Shown in pieces: positions 10,019 to 18,671 of a stretch of 36,140 bases of DNA (the stretch's first letter is position 1; every line of letters begins with the position of its first letter). Made by a program: the position numbers and the translations under genes. The notes under the pieces are model-generated. The model did no database searches and had not been told where the DNA came from. It worked only from the letters and a program-made list of their open reading frames with translations. Source of the DNA: Diphasiastrum complanatum (taxonomy: Eukaryota > Streptophyta > Lycopodiopsida > Lycopodiales > Lycopodiaceae); contig MU835808.1 of NCBI GenBank assembly GCA_029204225.1, forward strand, positions 1 through 36,140. The letters are read 5' to 3'.

Positions 10019-10671
10019 TGTGAAAAATTGTCAACTAGTAGTATTTTCCTAACTTGAGATTTTGTAGGCCTATGGCCAAATAAAAGTTAGAGATAGGTTC
10101 ATACATGTATGTAGAGGCCCAAAGTATGTGTACACTACTTTTGAGGTCACATTAATTAGAGGAGGTCGAGTGTGGAGCTCTTCTATTGGCTCATAATTTG
10201 GTGCATTCCTATTTGACCAAATTTCTAGGTATATGGGTGAATCCTATTGGACCCCAATTTTAGCCTATCATAAGACAAGTGGCCAAGAGGCACTATGGCT
10301 GCTATAAATAGCCATCTCCACGAGTATGTACACATCTCATTTTCATTCTATTGAATGAATGTTATGCTCTTTGAAGGTCCATCTTCTTCTCTCTCACTTT
10401 TTTGTTCATATCTTGCATTCTAGCCACTAGAATTGTGATTTCTTTGTTGCTATGGCTTCACACGTGTGAAATGCAGGTTGTAGGCTCTGAAGTACGGACA
10501 GGGACAGCAAGTTTCTGTTTGTGGAAGCTTATGATCAGATTTTGATGTTTAGTTGATGTTTAGTATGCTTAACATCACAATTTCTATCATTTTTTCAATC
10601 TAGATGTGCATAACTTCCATGGCCAAGATCTTTATGAAACTTTAGCATCTTTTGGATCTGAGTTTTTCACA
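10019..10671 (+). repeat. Copia 1 5' LTR (653 bp)
   Basis: Starts TGTGAAAAATTG and ends GAGTTTTTCACA; the 9 terminal bases are perfect inverted repeats. It contains a TATA box (TATAAATA at 10303-10310) about 285 bp in, preceded by GGCCAAGAGG and followed by a CT-rich leader. Transcription would start near 10335. Confidence 0.96.
10303..10310 (+). promoter_or_regulatory. TATA box of the Copia 1 5' LTR
   Basis: TATAAATA, in a good context for a plant Pol II core promoter; identical in the 3' LTR at 15511-15518. Confidence 0.75.
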
Positions 10672-10683
10672 TGGTATCAGAGC
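10672..10683 (+). other. Copia 1 primer-binding site
   Basis: TGGTATCAGAGC begins on the base after the LTR and is complementary to the 3' end of initiator methionine tRNA, the minus-strand DNA primer. Confidence 0.95.
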
Positions 10684-11280
10684 ATTAGGCGGCCAAATGT
10701 GCAGGTTTTGCCAGATTTAGAAGAGATTTGTGGGCGAGTTTGCTTTTGTAGCATTCCAATCAAGTTTCTAGCTAAAAATCTTGTTGATTTATGTGTAGAA
10801 ATTGGATCTTTGTGATCAAAACATCATTTGTATGCATTTCAATTGAAGTAGGGCGAATTCCCTCTGTACTTATCAGAATAAGGAGACAAAAATTGTTTTG
10901 GAAAGAGGGAGATGCAAGATCCAACAAGATCCTATTAGTTTTCCATTCTAGCATATAGTTTTTTGATTCAATTTCTTGCTTCTTCATGTCAAAAACTTCA
11001 AAATTGATGTAACCCTCTGATTTTCAGTTTGCTGAATGATTCAAGAGTGTATTTCAATCTTAGGAGTGAGGGAAAAGCAAGTATATTGAGGTTTGGTCTT
11101 GGTTTGATCAAGAAATCATAAAACTAGTGGCTAAAATTAAGGAAAAAGTGAGGAAAAGAGAGAAAAAGTAAGGTTTTAGGTTCCAAATCTTTGTGATTTC
11201 TTCTTGTGTTTCATTTGTTGATTCAAGAGAGTGCTTAGTGCATTGGAACAGGTCAAAGATCAGAGATCAATCATTGCAAC
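10684..11280 (+). other. Copia 1 untranslated leader
   Basis: About 600 bp between primer-binding site and gag start, no long ORF of its own that looks coding. It should carry packaging signals, but none can be named from sequence alone. The end (CATTGCAACATGGC) gives a good plant start context. Confidence 0.8.
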
Positions 11281-14200
11281 ATGGCTACAAATGGAGGCTA
11301 CATGTTGGAAAGCAATGATAGGCTTACCTCCCTCAACTATTCTACTTGGAAAGTAAGGATGGAGTCTTTGCTTGAGATGAATGAGTTGATGGATATTGTT
11401 GTAGGTGTGGAGGAGAGACCTTTGGCACCTCAAGAACAATTGAGGTATGACAAGAGGGCAAAGAAAGCCCTTCACATGATCAAGATGAATGTGACAAATG
11501 AGCTTATCAAAGAGGTTGGTAAGTGCACATCATCTAGTGAAGCTTGGGAAGCCTTGAAGAAGGTTTATGAATCCAAGTCTACTTCTAGAGTGTTGACTTT
11601 AAGAAGGCAAATCTTTTCTTGTATGCAAAAGAAGAGTGAGAATGGACATGCTTTTGTTTTGAGAGTTAAAGCATTGAATGATGAGTTAGCATGCATTAAT
11701 GATGGCATAAATAATGAGGAGCTTGTTCAAGTGATTCTCAATGGCTTGTTGGATGATCATGCTAATCTTGTTCAAAGTTATGCTATCCAAAAATGTTTAC
11801 CAAGTGTTGGAGACTTGCAAGAGGTCTTGTTGGCTGAAGAATTCAGGTTGCAAGCAAGAGTGGGAGCATCTTCTACATCTCAAGGAGGAGAAGAGGAGGC
11901 AATGTTCTCTAAAGGCAAGTTCAAGGGCAAAGGTAAAAGCAATTGGTCTAAAGGGCAAGACCAAGGTGAGCACTCTACTTTTGGCAAAAAGAAGGATAGA
12001 TCTAAGCTAAAATGTTTATATTGTGGAGTCAAAGGGCATTTTGCTAGTGATTGTTTTAAGAAAAAGAGGGATCAAGGGGAAAAGCAAACCAATCTAACTA
12101 TTGATGAGGGTGGGGATGAGCTTCTTTCAAATGATGCTTTTGTTATGTCATCTTGCTTGTTGGCTAATCATGGAGACATTGATCCTTGGTGGATTGATAG
12201 TGGAGCCACTTCTCATATGACATATCATAAAGAGTATTTTTCATCTTTAATGGCATTTGATGGTGATAGGAAGGTAATCTATACCGCAAATGATGGTGAG
12301 TGTGCAATCAAGGGGATTGGCACAATTCCTATTTCACTTTCTACAAATAGGAATATAGAATTGAAAGATGTTTTGCTCATTCCATCCATTACCAAGAACT
12401 TACTTAGTGTAAGCCAAATGCTTGACAAAGGATTCAAAGTTGAGTTTGATGGTGATGCTTGCTTGATCAAAAAGGGGTGTAGTATCATTGCAAAAGGGAA
12501 AAGGCAAGGGAAATTGTTCAAGCTTGATGCATGTGTTGTTGCTAACCAAGTTGGATGCATGGCAAATGAACAAATGTCAATTCAAGAGGTATGGCATAAA
12601 AGGATGGGACATCTCAACTACAAGGCCTTGGAGGTAATAGCCAAAAAGGAGGTAGTAAGGGGACTTCCCAAGTCTCTTACTTGCTTGAATCATGTTTGTG
12701 AAGAATGTGCTTTGTCTAAATCACATAGATTGCCATATACTAGATCTATATCTAGATCTAAGATGCTTTTTTCTCTCTTGCATTCGGATATTCATGGTGT
12801 TACTACAATTAGCAATGGAGGTGCTAAGATGTATGTAACTTTCATTGATGATTTTAGTAGATTTTGTTGGGTTTATCTACTAAAGAGCAAGGATGAGGTG
12901 TTTGATGTGTTTGTCAAGTTCAAAGTTGCTATTGAGACTCAATTTACAACCAAAATCAAATGCTTGAGGAGCGACAATGGTGGTGAATACATTTCTAACA
13001 AATTCAAAGCCTTTTGCGATGAGCATGGGATCAAGAGGGAGTACACATGTCCAAGAACACCACAACAAAATGGAGTGGCCGAGAGGAAGAATAGAACCTT
13101 GTGTGAGAGTGCAAAGGCAATGAGATTGAATGCTAATCTTCCTAAACCTTTTTGGAGTGATGCTTTGTTGTGTGCAAATTTCCTATGCAATAGATGGCCA
13201 AGTGTTGTATTGGAAGGAAAAACCCCTTTTGAAGCTTTGTTTGGTACGAAGCCTAATGTCAAGTTTCTAAGAACTTTTGGATGCATTTGCTACTTCAACA
13301 TTACTCTTGATGATAGAACTAAGGAGGATCCATCTTCAAAAAAGGGCATTTTTGTTGGTTATAGTGAAGTAAGCAAAGCATATAGGATTTATGTTCCTTC
13401 AATCAAGAAAGTGTTCACAAGTAGGGATGTCATTTTTGATGAAGGTAACATTCCAAAAGTTGTTTCAAGTGATGATGGTGTTGTTGCAACTAATGTGCTT
13501 GATGACAATGGAGTTGATGACACATTGGATGTGGATGTTGAAGAAGCCTCTTCAAGTCAAATTCCAAGGAGAACTCCAAGGCATAAAGTGAAACCCTCAA
13601 GGCTCACTTATGATGGCAAAGGTAAGCAAGTGGTGGATGGATCCAACTATGCTTTCCTAACTTCTTTTGATGTACCTTCATGTGTAGATGAAGCAAGGCA
13701 AGAAGAGGAATGGATCCAAGCAATGGATCTTGAGTTTGAAGCACTTATGAAGAACAACACATGGAGATTGGTGGAGCTTCCAAAGGGCAAAAGTGCAATT
13801 GGATGCAAATGGATCTTCAAGGTAAAGACAAATCAAGATGGATCTATCAACAAGTTGAAGGCAAGGTTGGTGGCTAAAGGTTATGCTCAAGAGCATGGCA
13901 TTGACTATGAGGAAACCTTTGCACCCGTGGCAAAGATGGTGAGCATAAGAGTAATCATTTCCCTTGCAACTCTTTATGGATGGGATCTTTGGCAATTAGA
14001 CATTTCTAATGCTTTCTTGAATGGTGATCTTGAAGAGGAAGTCTACATGGAGCAACCCGAGAGCTATGTTTCTCATAGCAAGCCTAATCATGTGTGTTTT
14101 CTACAAAAAAGTTTGTATGGTCTTAAGCAAGCACCAAGGAGTTGGTATGCTAGGCTTAACTCTTTTCTACTTTCTCAAAACTTCACTATGAGTGAGTATG

Positions 14201-15231
14201 ATCATTCACTTTACTTTAGAATTAGTGCTAATGATGTTACAATCCTTGTAATTTATGTGGATGACATTATTTTAAGTGGAGGGAACAAGGAAGATATAGA
14301 AGATATCAAGAAAGCACTAAAAAAGGAATTTGAAGTGCATGATCTTGGTCTTTTGAGCTATATCTTAGGAATAGAAGTAATTAGAACTTCTCAAATCACT
14401 TTTATTTCACAAGAGAAGTATGCTATTTCTATTCTCAATAGATTTCATATGGTAGATGCAAATCCTATTGATACACCTATGGAATCACATGTAAAGCTAA
14501 CTATAAGAGGTAATGAAAGATCCTTCGAGGACATTACTCTCTATAGGAAGCTAATAGGTTCTCTTATATATCTAACCATCACAAGACCTGATTTATCTTA
14601 TTGTGTTGGTAGATTAAGCCAATTCATGCAAGATCCTAGCATAGAACATTGGAAACTAGGAAAGAGGATCTTGAGATACATCTCGGGAACAAAAGATTTT
14701 GGCATTGTTTATAGAGGCTCATCACCTAACTTATTTGGTTTTTCAGATTCAGATTTTGCAGGAGACCTTATGGATAGAAAATCCATAAATGCACATGCTA
14801 TTTTCATAGGTGATGGAGCTATCTCATGGATGTCGAAGAAACAAGCAACTATATCACTTTCTTCTAGTGAGGCCGAGTACAAAGCTTTGACATCATGCAC
14901 AAAGGAGATGGTGTGGATCAAGAGGATGATTATGGAGCTTCATTTGCTGGATTTTTCAGAGAGTCCAATCATCTTTTGTGACAACCTTTCAGCCCAAAGT
15001 CTAGCAAGCAATCCGGTTTTCCATGCAAGGAGCAAACATATCGAGGTGGCTTACCATTTTGTGAGAGAACAAGTGTTGGCAAAAGAGATCAAGCTTGAAC
15101 ATGTCCCATCAAAGGAATGTGTGGCTGATATCTTTACCAAAGCATTGGGAAAGGACTTATTTTTCAAGCATAGAACAAGTCTTGGTGTACTTTCTAAATC
15201 TATGCTAAAACTAGTTGAAGAGGGAGTGTGA
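11281..15231 (+). CDS. Copia 1 gag-pol polyprotein, intact (1316 aa)
   Basis: Single frame. Gag: N-terminal LNYSTWKVRMESLL and a CCHC knuckle CLYCGVKGHFASDC at about residues 244-257. Protease: WWIDSGATSHM, active Asp about 306. Integrase: HKRMGHLNY / CEECALSKSH zinc domain (about 438-480) and catalytic D503, D565, E601, the last two with exactly 35 residues between them (DD35E). Reverse transcriptase: YGLKQAPRSW and YVDD at 992-995. RNase H: SDSDFAG about 1156, SSSEAEY about 1196, FTKALG near the end. The length is normal for plant Copia. Start: first ATG after the leader, in AACATGGC context. The stop TGA (15229-15231) uses the first bases of the 3' LTR. The protein would be cleaved by its own protease in cytoplasmic particles, and integrase acts in the nucleus. 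Confidence 0.97.
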   Translation: MATNGGYMLESNDRLTSLNYSTWKVRMESLLEMNELMDIVVGVEERPLAPQEQLRYDKRAKKALHMIKMNVTNELIKEVGKCTSSSEAWEALKKVYESKSTSRVLTLRRQIFSCMQKKSENGHAFVLRVKALNDELACINDGINNEELVQVILNGLLDDHANLVQSYAIQKCLPSVGDLQEVLLAEEFRLQARVGASSTSQGGEEEAMFSKGKFKGKGKSNWSKGQDQGEHSTFGKKKDRSKLKCLYCGVKGHFASDCFKKKRDQGEKQTNLTIDEGGDELLSNDAFVMSSCLLANHGDIDPWWIDSGATSHMTYHKEYFSSLMAFDGDRKVIYTANDGECAIKGIGTIPISLSTNRNIELKDVLLIPSITKNLLSVSQMLDKGFKVEFDGDACLIKKGCSIIAKGKRQGKLFKLDACVVANQVGCMANEQMSIQEVWHKRMGHLNYKALEVIAKKEVVRGLPKSLTCLNHVCEECALSKSHRLPYTRSISRSKMLFSLLHSDIHGVTTISNGGAKMYVTFIDDFSRFCWVYLLKSKDEVFDVFVKFKVAIETQFTTKIKCLRSDNGGEYISNKFKAFCDEHGIKREYTCPRTPQQNGVAERKNRTLCESAKAMRLNANLPKPFWSDALLCANFLCNRWPSVVLEGKTPFEALFGTKPNVKFLRTFGCICYFNITLDDRTKEDPSSKKGIFVGYSEVSKAYRIYVPSIKKVFTSRDVIFDEGNIPKVVSSDDGVVATNVLDDNGVDDTLDVDVEEASSSQIPRRTPRHKVKPSRLTYDGKGKQVVDGSNYAFLTSFDVPSCVDEARQEEEWIQAMDLEFEALMKNNTWRLVELPKGKSAIGCKWIFKVKTNQDGSINKLKARLVAKGYAQEHGIDYEETFAPVAKMVSIRVIISLATLYGWDLWQLDISNAFLNGDLEEEVYMEQPESYVSHSKPNHVCFLQKSLYGLKQAPRSWYARLNSFLLSQNFTMSEYDHSLYFRISANDVTILVIYVDDIILSGGNKEDIEDIKKALKKEFEVHDLGLLSYILGIEVIRTSQITFISQEKYAISILNRFHMVDANPIDTPMESHVKLTIRGNERSFEDITLYRKLIGSLIYLTITRPDLSYCVGRLSQFMQDPSIEHWKLGKRILRYISGTKDFGIVYRGSSPNLFGFSDSDFAGDLMDRKSINAHAIFIGDGAISWMSKKQATISLSSSEAEYKALTSCTKEMVWIKRMIMELHLLDFSESPIIFCDNLSAQSLASNPVFHARSKHIEVAYHFVREQVLAKEIKLEHVPSKECVADIFTKALGKDLFFKHRTSLGVLSKSMLKLVEEGV
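15216..15226 (+). other. Copia 1 polypurine tract
   Basis: TGAAGAGGGAG directly precedes the 3' LTR. It is translated as the last pol codons (EEG), so it is under both coding and priming constraint. Confidence 0.9.
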
Positions 15232-15879
15232 AAAATTGTCAACTAGTAGTATTTTCCTAACTTGAGATTTTGTAGGCCTATGGCCAAATAAAAGTTAGAG
15301 ATAGGTTCATACATGTATGTAGAGGCCCAAAGTATGTGTACACTACTTTTGAGGCCACATTAATTAGAGGAGGTCGAGTGTGGAGCTCTTCTATTGGCTC
15401 ATAATTTGGTGCATTCCTATTTGACCAAATTTCTAGGTATATGGGTGAATCCTATTGGACCCCAATTTTAGCCTATCATAAGACAAGTGGCCAAGAGGCA
15501 CTATGGCTGCTATAAATAGCCATCTCCACGAGTATGTACACATCTCATTTTCATTCTATTGAATGAATGTTATGCTCTTTGAAGGTCCATCTTCTTCTCT
15601 CTCACTTTTTTGTTCATATCTTGCATTCTAGCCACTAGAATTGTGATTTCTTTGTTGCTATGGCTTCACACGTGTGAAATGCAGGTTGTAGGCTCTGAAG
15701 TACGGACAGGGACAGCAAGTTTCTGTTTGTGGAAGCTTATGATCAGATTTTGATGTTTAGTTGATGTTTAGTATGCTTAACATCACAATTTCTATCATTT
15801 TTTCAATCTAGATGTGCATAACTTCCATGGCCAAGATCTTTATGAAACTTTAGCATCTTTTGGATCTGAGTTTTTCACA
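15227..15879 (+). repeat. Copia 1 3' LTR (653 bp)
   Basis: Same length as 10019-10671, one visible mismatch (C at 15355). Includes the TATA box at 15511-15518, which could drive readout transcription to the right toward the H3-like gene. Confidence 0.96.
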
Positions 15880-15884
15880 TCACG
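15880..15884. repeat. Copia 1 target site duplication, right copy (TCACG)
   Basis: Matches 10014-10018. Confidence 0.93.
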
Positions 15885-16290
15885 TACAAGAATGACACAC
15901 GTCAAAAAGAGATTCGTGCATGTGTCCAGCCCACATGGCCTCATAATCGAGTCATTATTATCAATACGGACATTCCACGTGGACCAATGAGCTGACGACA
16001 CGTGTCTTCGGCCGTCTTTTCACATGTGCAAAAATTTCGTATATATAAGACCTCAAAATTTTCTTTTTTTGTCGCAGAATTTTCGGTTTTCACTCCCAAT
16101 ATCGCTCTCAAGCGTGCCCTCTCACCGTGTAAGCGTCCGCTCTCTCACATTGCACTCAAGACCAATACCGCAGTAGTCCAATATCGCTTTTGAGGGCGCA
16201 TCTCCTTTCTTAAGATATTTTGTGTATATCTTGCGCTCGAAACCGATATTCAGTTCTGGTATCAAGCACCCTTTTATCACAATTTTTTTT
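15885..16290 (+). promoter_or_regulatory. Right (plus-strand) copy of the mirrored promoter and leader
   Basis: CCACGTGG (15975-15982), CCAAT (15984-15988), 10 nt, CACGTG (15999-16004), 18 nt, CATGTG (16023-16028), 11 nt, TATATATAA (16040-16048), then GACCTCAAAATTTT. Order and spacing match the left copy in reverse orientation. The leader repeats the words CAAGCGTGC, GCGTCCGCTCTCT, CCGATATT and GCGCTCGAAA. A transcript starting near 16075 would reach the H3-like ATG at 16353 after about 280 nt. Confidence 0.65.
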
Positions 16291-16352
16291 GTTTTCATCC
16301 CCTTTGCTTTTGTTCAAACTTTGTTTTTGTTAATTTTCTTCTTCTGAGAATG

Positions 16353-16811
16353 ATGGCCAAGACCAAATCCACTGCTCGTGCCATAACCACTGTACATCCA
16401 TCCCATTCCCGTGTTCCCCCTAGTACTGGCCGTAGACATGGCAGGAAGCGGGTCTGGCTGAGGGAGATTAGAAAACTCAAGAGATCAACTGAACTGTTGA
16501 TCCCTAGAGCTGCTCCTTTCGGCCGATTTGTATAGAATGTCACTCTGTCACTTAAGCTAAATGTTTGTTTTGCCGTGACAGCCATGCAGGCCTTACAGGG
16601 TGCTGCAGAAGATTTTATGTTCCAATTTTTTGAGGATACTTATCTTTTGGCAGTGCATGGTAAGCGGGTCACCATCATGCCAAAGGATTTCGTCATTCTC
16701 AAAAGGCTTCGGAACCGTTTTTCTGGTCTGCATGTGGATAACGCCAGCACAAGCCAGCTGCTTCCCTTCCTCCTAGAGTTATCCCAACCAAGAGACTCCA
16801 TATCGTCCTGA
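16353..16811 (+). pseudogene. Histone H3-like gene (CENH3-flavoured), one in-frame TAG
   Basis: Starts MAKTKSTARAITT at the second of two adjacent ATGs, matching the H3 N-terminus. Core: WLREIRKLKRSTELLI, PRAAPFGRFV, then a TAG (16533-16535), then NVTLSLKLNVCFAVTAMQAL, QGAAEDFMFQFFEDT, HGKRVTIMPKD. The distance from FGRFV to AMQALQ equals that of H3 (22 positions), so the TAG sits where H3 has Arg of the REI motif and no bases are missing. K4 and R8 are kept; K9 and S10 are A and I. The tail is about 12 residues shorter than H3. PRAAPF and AAEDF resemble centromeric H3 (CENH3), whereas VTIMPKD and the loop length resemble canonical H3. No introns within the core, unlike typical CENH3 genes. 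Histone H3 forms nucleosomes; this copy would be truncated in the first helix. Confidence 0.8.
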
Positions 16812-17149
16812 TCTCTGAGTCAAATGCTAGAGAATCTGACTCAGATCGAGAATCTTCACCCCTTCCTCCTCCTGTTATTTGTCCAGCTCCTCAGTAGGTT
16901 TCTTCACCGAAAGTGTTGATTACCCAAGAGGAGCTCAATAAAATAATAGAGAAATCTGTAAATATTATTTCCACTTTTTTTTCTGCTCCTGTACATAATC
17001 TTTTTGTAAGAATTCCATACGATCCTGCCCAAATTTATTTTGATTCTGACCATTATAATCAATACAAGACCTACCTAGCTAATAAAATTGATCTTCTGTT
17101 AGAATCATTGTGTGGCTGTAAGTGGGTCCTATCAATGGATAAGGATTAG
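16742..17149 (+). pseudogene. C-terminal extension following the H3-like core, unknown
   Basis: Overlaps the end of the H3 frame in another frame. It reads PPRVIPTKRLHIVLISESNA, then an acidic Ser/Asp/Glu linker and a PLPPP run, a TAG (16895-16897), then VLITQEELNKIIEKSVNIIS and a domain with IPYDPAQIYFDSDHYNQYKT and IDLLLESLCGCKW. It stops at TAG 17147-17149. I do not recognise the domain. It could be fused to the H3 core by a frameshift near 16760, or by splicing at the acceptor-like CTTCCCTTCCTCCTAG (ending 16776), or be an independent gene piece. Copia 2 begins just after it. Confidence 0.45.
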
Positions 17150-17359
17150 TTGGCCTCGCCACGAGGCAAGTCGATGGGACACGCGTCCCGCCAACGACAA
17201 CCTGGGTCATGCATGGGTTGCCTGAGTGAACAACTATATGTACAGTGTAATTTCATTTTGAGAAAGATAGTTGCTATGTGAGCTTGCTGAGGAGAGTGAT
17301 TTTCTGTCTGTGTTACTGTGTAGCATGATCTATGTTCCTGTGCAAAGCAAATTCTAAGT
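17150..17359 (+). repeat. Probable Copia 2 5' LTR (limits approximate)
   Basis: Lies between the H3-like locus and the primer-binding site. It has two short perfect hairpins, GCCTCGCCACGAGGC and GGGACACGCGTCCC, and ends near TTCCTGTGCAAAGCAAATTC. The start cannot be fixed without a partner LTR. Confidence 0.5.
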
Positions 17360-17372
17360 TGGTATCAGAGCC
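17360..17372 (+). other. Copia 2 primer-binding site
   Basis: TGGTATCAGAGCC, complementary to initiator methionine tRNA. The following 1.3 kb leader has no convincing gene. Confidence 0.9.
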
Positions 17373-18671
17373 GTGCAGGGAGTGTACACAGTACAGTGTC
17401 GCCGTTGAATAGAGCTTCGGGAGAACTGTCTTCTGAGAGTTCGGGGTTTTACGGTGGGTTGAAGACGGAAAGAGAAGCACTGGTGCATGGTTTCTAATTT
17501 TTAGAGGCTTGCTAAGCTCAGCAGAGGGATTATTAGCCTGTGCATAGCATCAGACAGGGAAAAATTTGGTGAAAAATTGACAATTTCGAAGGCAGCTGAA
17601 AATTGAAACCGGACTTGGGGTTACGGTTTTTATACATAACTAGTGATTTCTTCGCTGTTTGTGCACCGTTTTGGATGCCGTAAGGACAGGAAGGAAACTA
17701 ATCACACTGTCAATCAGCCATGTAGAGATTTTGAGGTTTACGTCAGAGATTTGTCTCCAGACAGTTAACCTAGCAGATTTGCGGTAAAAAGGTGAAAAAG
17801 CCACTTTGTCAAGTTGAGCCAAAATCACCGTTTCTCCACGGAATTTCCTGACTGAACATTCTATAGTCATGGATTCAGTAGGGCGACCCTGCTCCAGGCC
17901 TCAGATCGTGCTCAAAACGATCCACAGGAGAGCTTGATCCGATCTTTTTGAGAGAAGAGAGGCACGGCCGCAGGCAGGGAAGTCGCGGGCAGTTCGCGTG
18001 CCCAACGCGATGAAGAACTCAGTGTATCGAAGTTCTTAGCGTATGCAGGAGTTTGGTTCGATGCCCAAATGTACTTTGAACCTGTAGATGAGGTGTCAAG
18101 TGAATCAACGGTCCAGAATCTGTGATGGGAGAGAAATTTGAACCACAAGATTTGGTTCAGCCATTGGATGAGCTTTAAACAGGGTCCTAAAGAATTGAAG
18201 TGCATTCTAGCCTTCAAATTCATTAAAAATTTTCATACTGAAAGTTGAGTTGGGTCCCTTCACAAGTGAAGAGTGAAGTTTCTTCAAAGTGAAGAAACAG
18301 TTCAAAAGCTAGAAAAGTCCCTATTTTTGGGTCCTTTGCCCGTTTTGACCCAAACGAAAGGCTATAACCTCCAAACGAAGGGCACCTGGACTGTACCTTC
18401 AAGTTCGGTACAGCAAAACAGAGCGATTGCAGCGGAGAAAGTGTTCGGAGTACGCCAGAAGTAGTTTCACCATTCCAATAGGCACGTTGTTGGGAATTGA
18501 CGACTGAGTGCATTTCGGAAGGCGACGCCGATTTGGCTTTCAAATTGGTGGAAAAGCGACGAGTGGCCTGGTAAGAAAAAAAGTGCAGGTCATTATTTTT
18601 AACTTCTGACATCGCTGTTGGCCTCAACATACTGTTCTTAGCCTAAGGCAGAAGTTTTAAGTAGTTTTGCG
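17373..18671 (+). other. Copia 2 long untranslated leader
   Basis: About 1300 bp without a convincing ORF on the plus strand; twice the leader length of Copia 1. Antisense ORFs of about 100 and 135 codons lie here (17912-18223, 18223-18630 on the minus strand) but show no motif. Confidence 0.6.

Larger units (their letters stand above)
10019..15879 (+). mobile_element. Copia 1: full-length, young Ty1/Copia retrotransposon
   Basis: A 5861-bp element with two 653-bp LTRs (TGTGAAAAA...TTTTTCACA ends), a 5-bp target duplication, primer-binding site, one uninterrupted gag-pol frame of 1316 codons and a polypurine tract. By eye the LTRs differ at one position only (T at 10147, C at 15355), so the insertion is recent. 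Every hallmark residue I checked is present. It is the best candidate in the window for an element still able to move. It landed between two outward-facing promoter copies. Confidence 0.97.

Noticed and set aside
11741-15242. Other-frame and antisense ORFs inside Copia 1 gag-pol
   Set aside because: Shadows of a long intact reading frame; no independent motifs.
16256-16270. TGGTATCAAGC as a primer-binding site
   Set aside because: Only the first 8 bases match, there is no LTR end before it, and the mirrored copy has a related word in its leader.
16660-16668. GTAAGC as a splice donor in the H3-like core
   Set aside because: It encodes the conserved HGKRVT of H3; splicing there would remove the core.
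8001-17149. Calling the H3/SET locus an integrated giant virus
   Set aside because: No capsid, polymerase or packaging gene is visible; kept only as one possible origin in a hypothesis.
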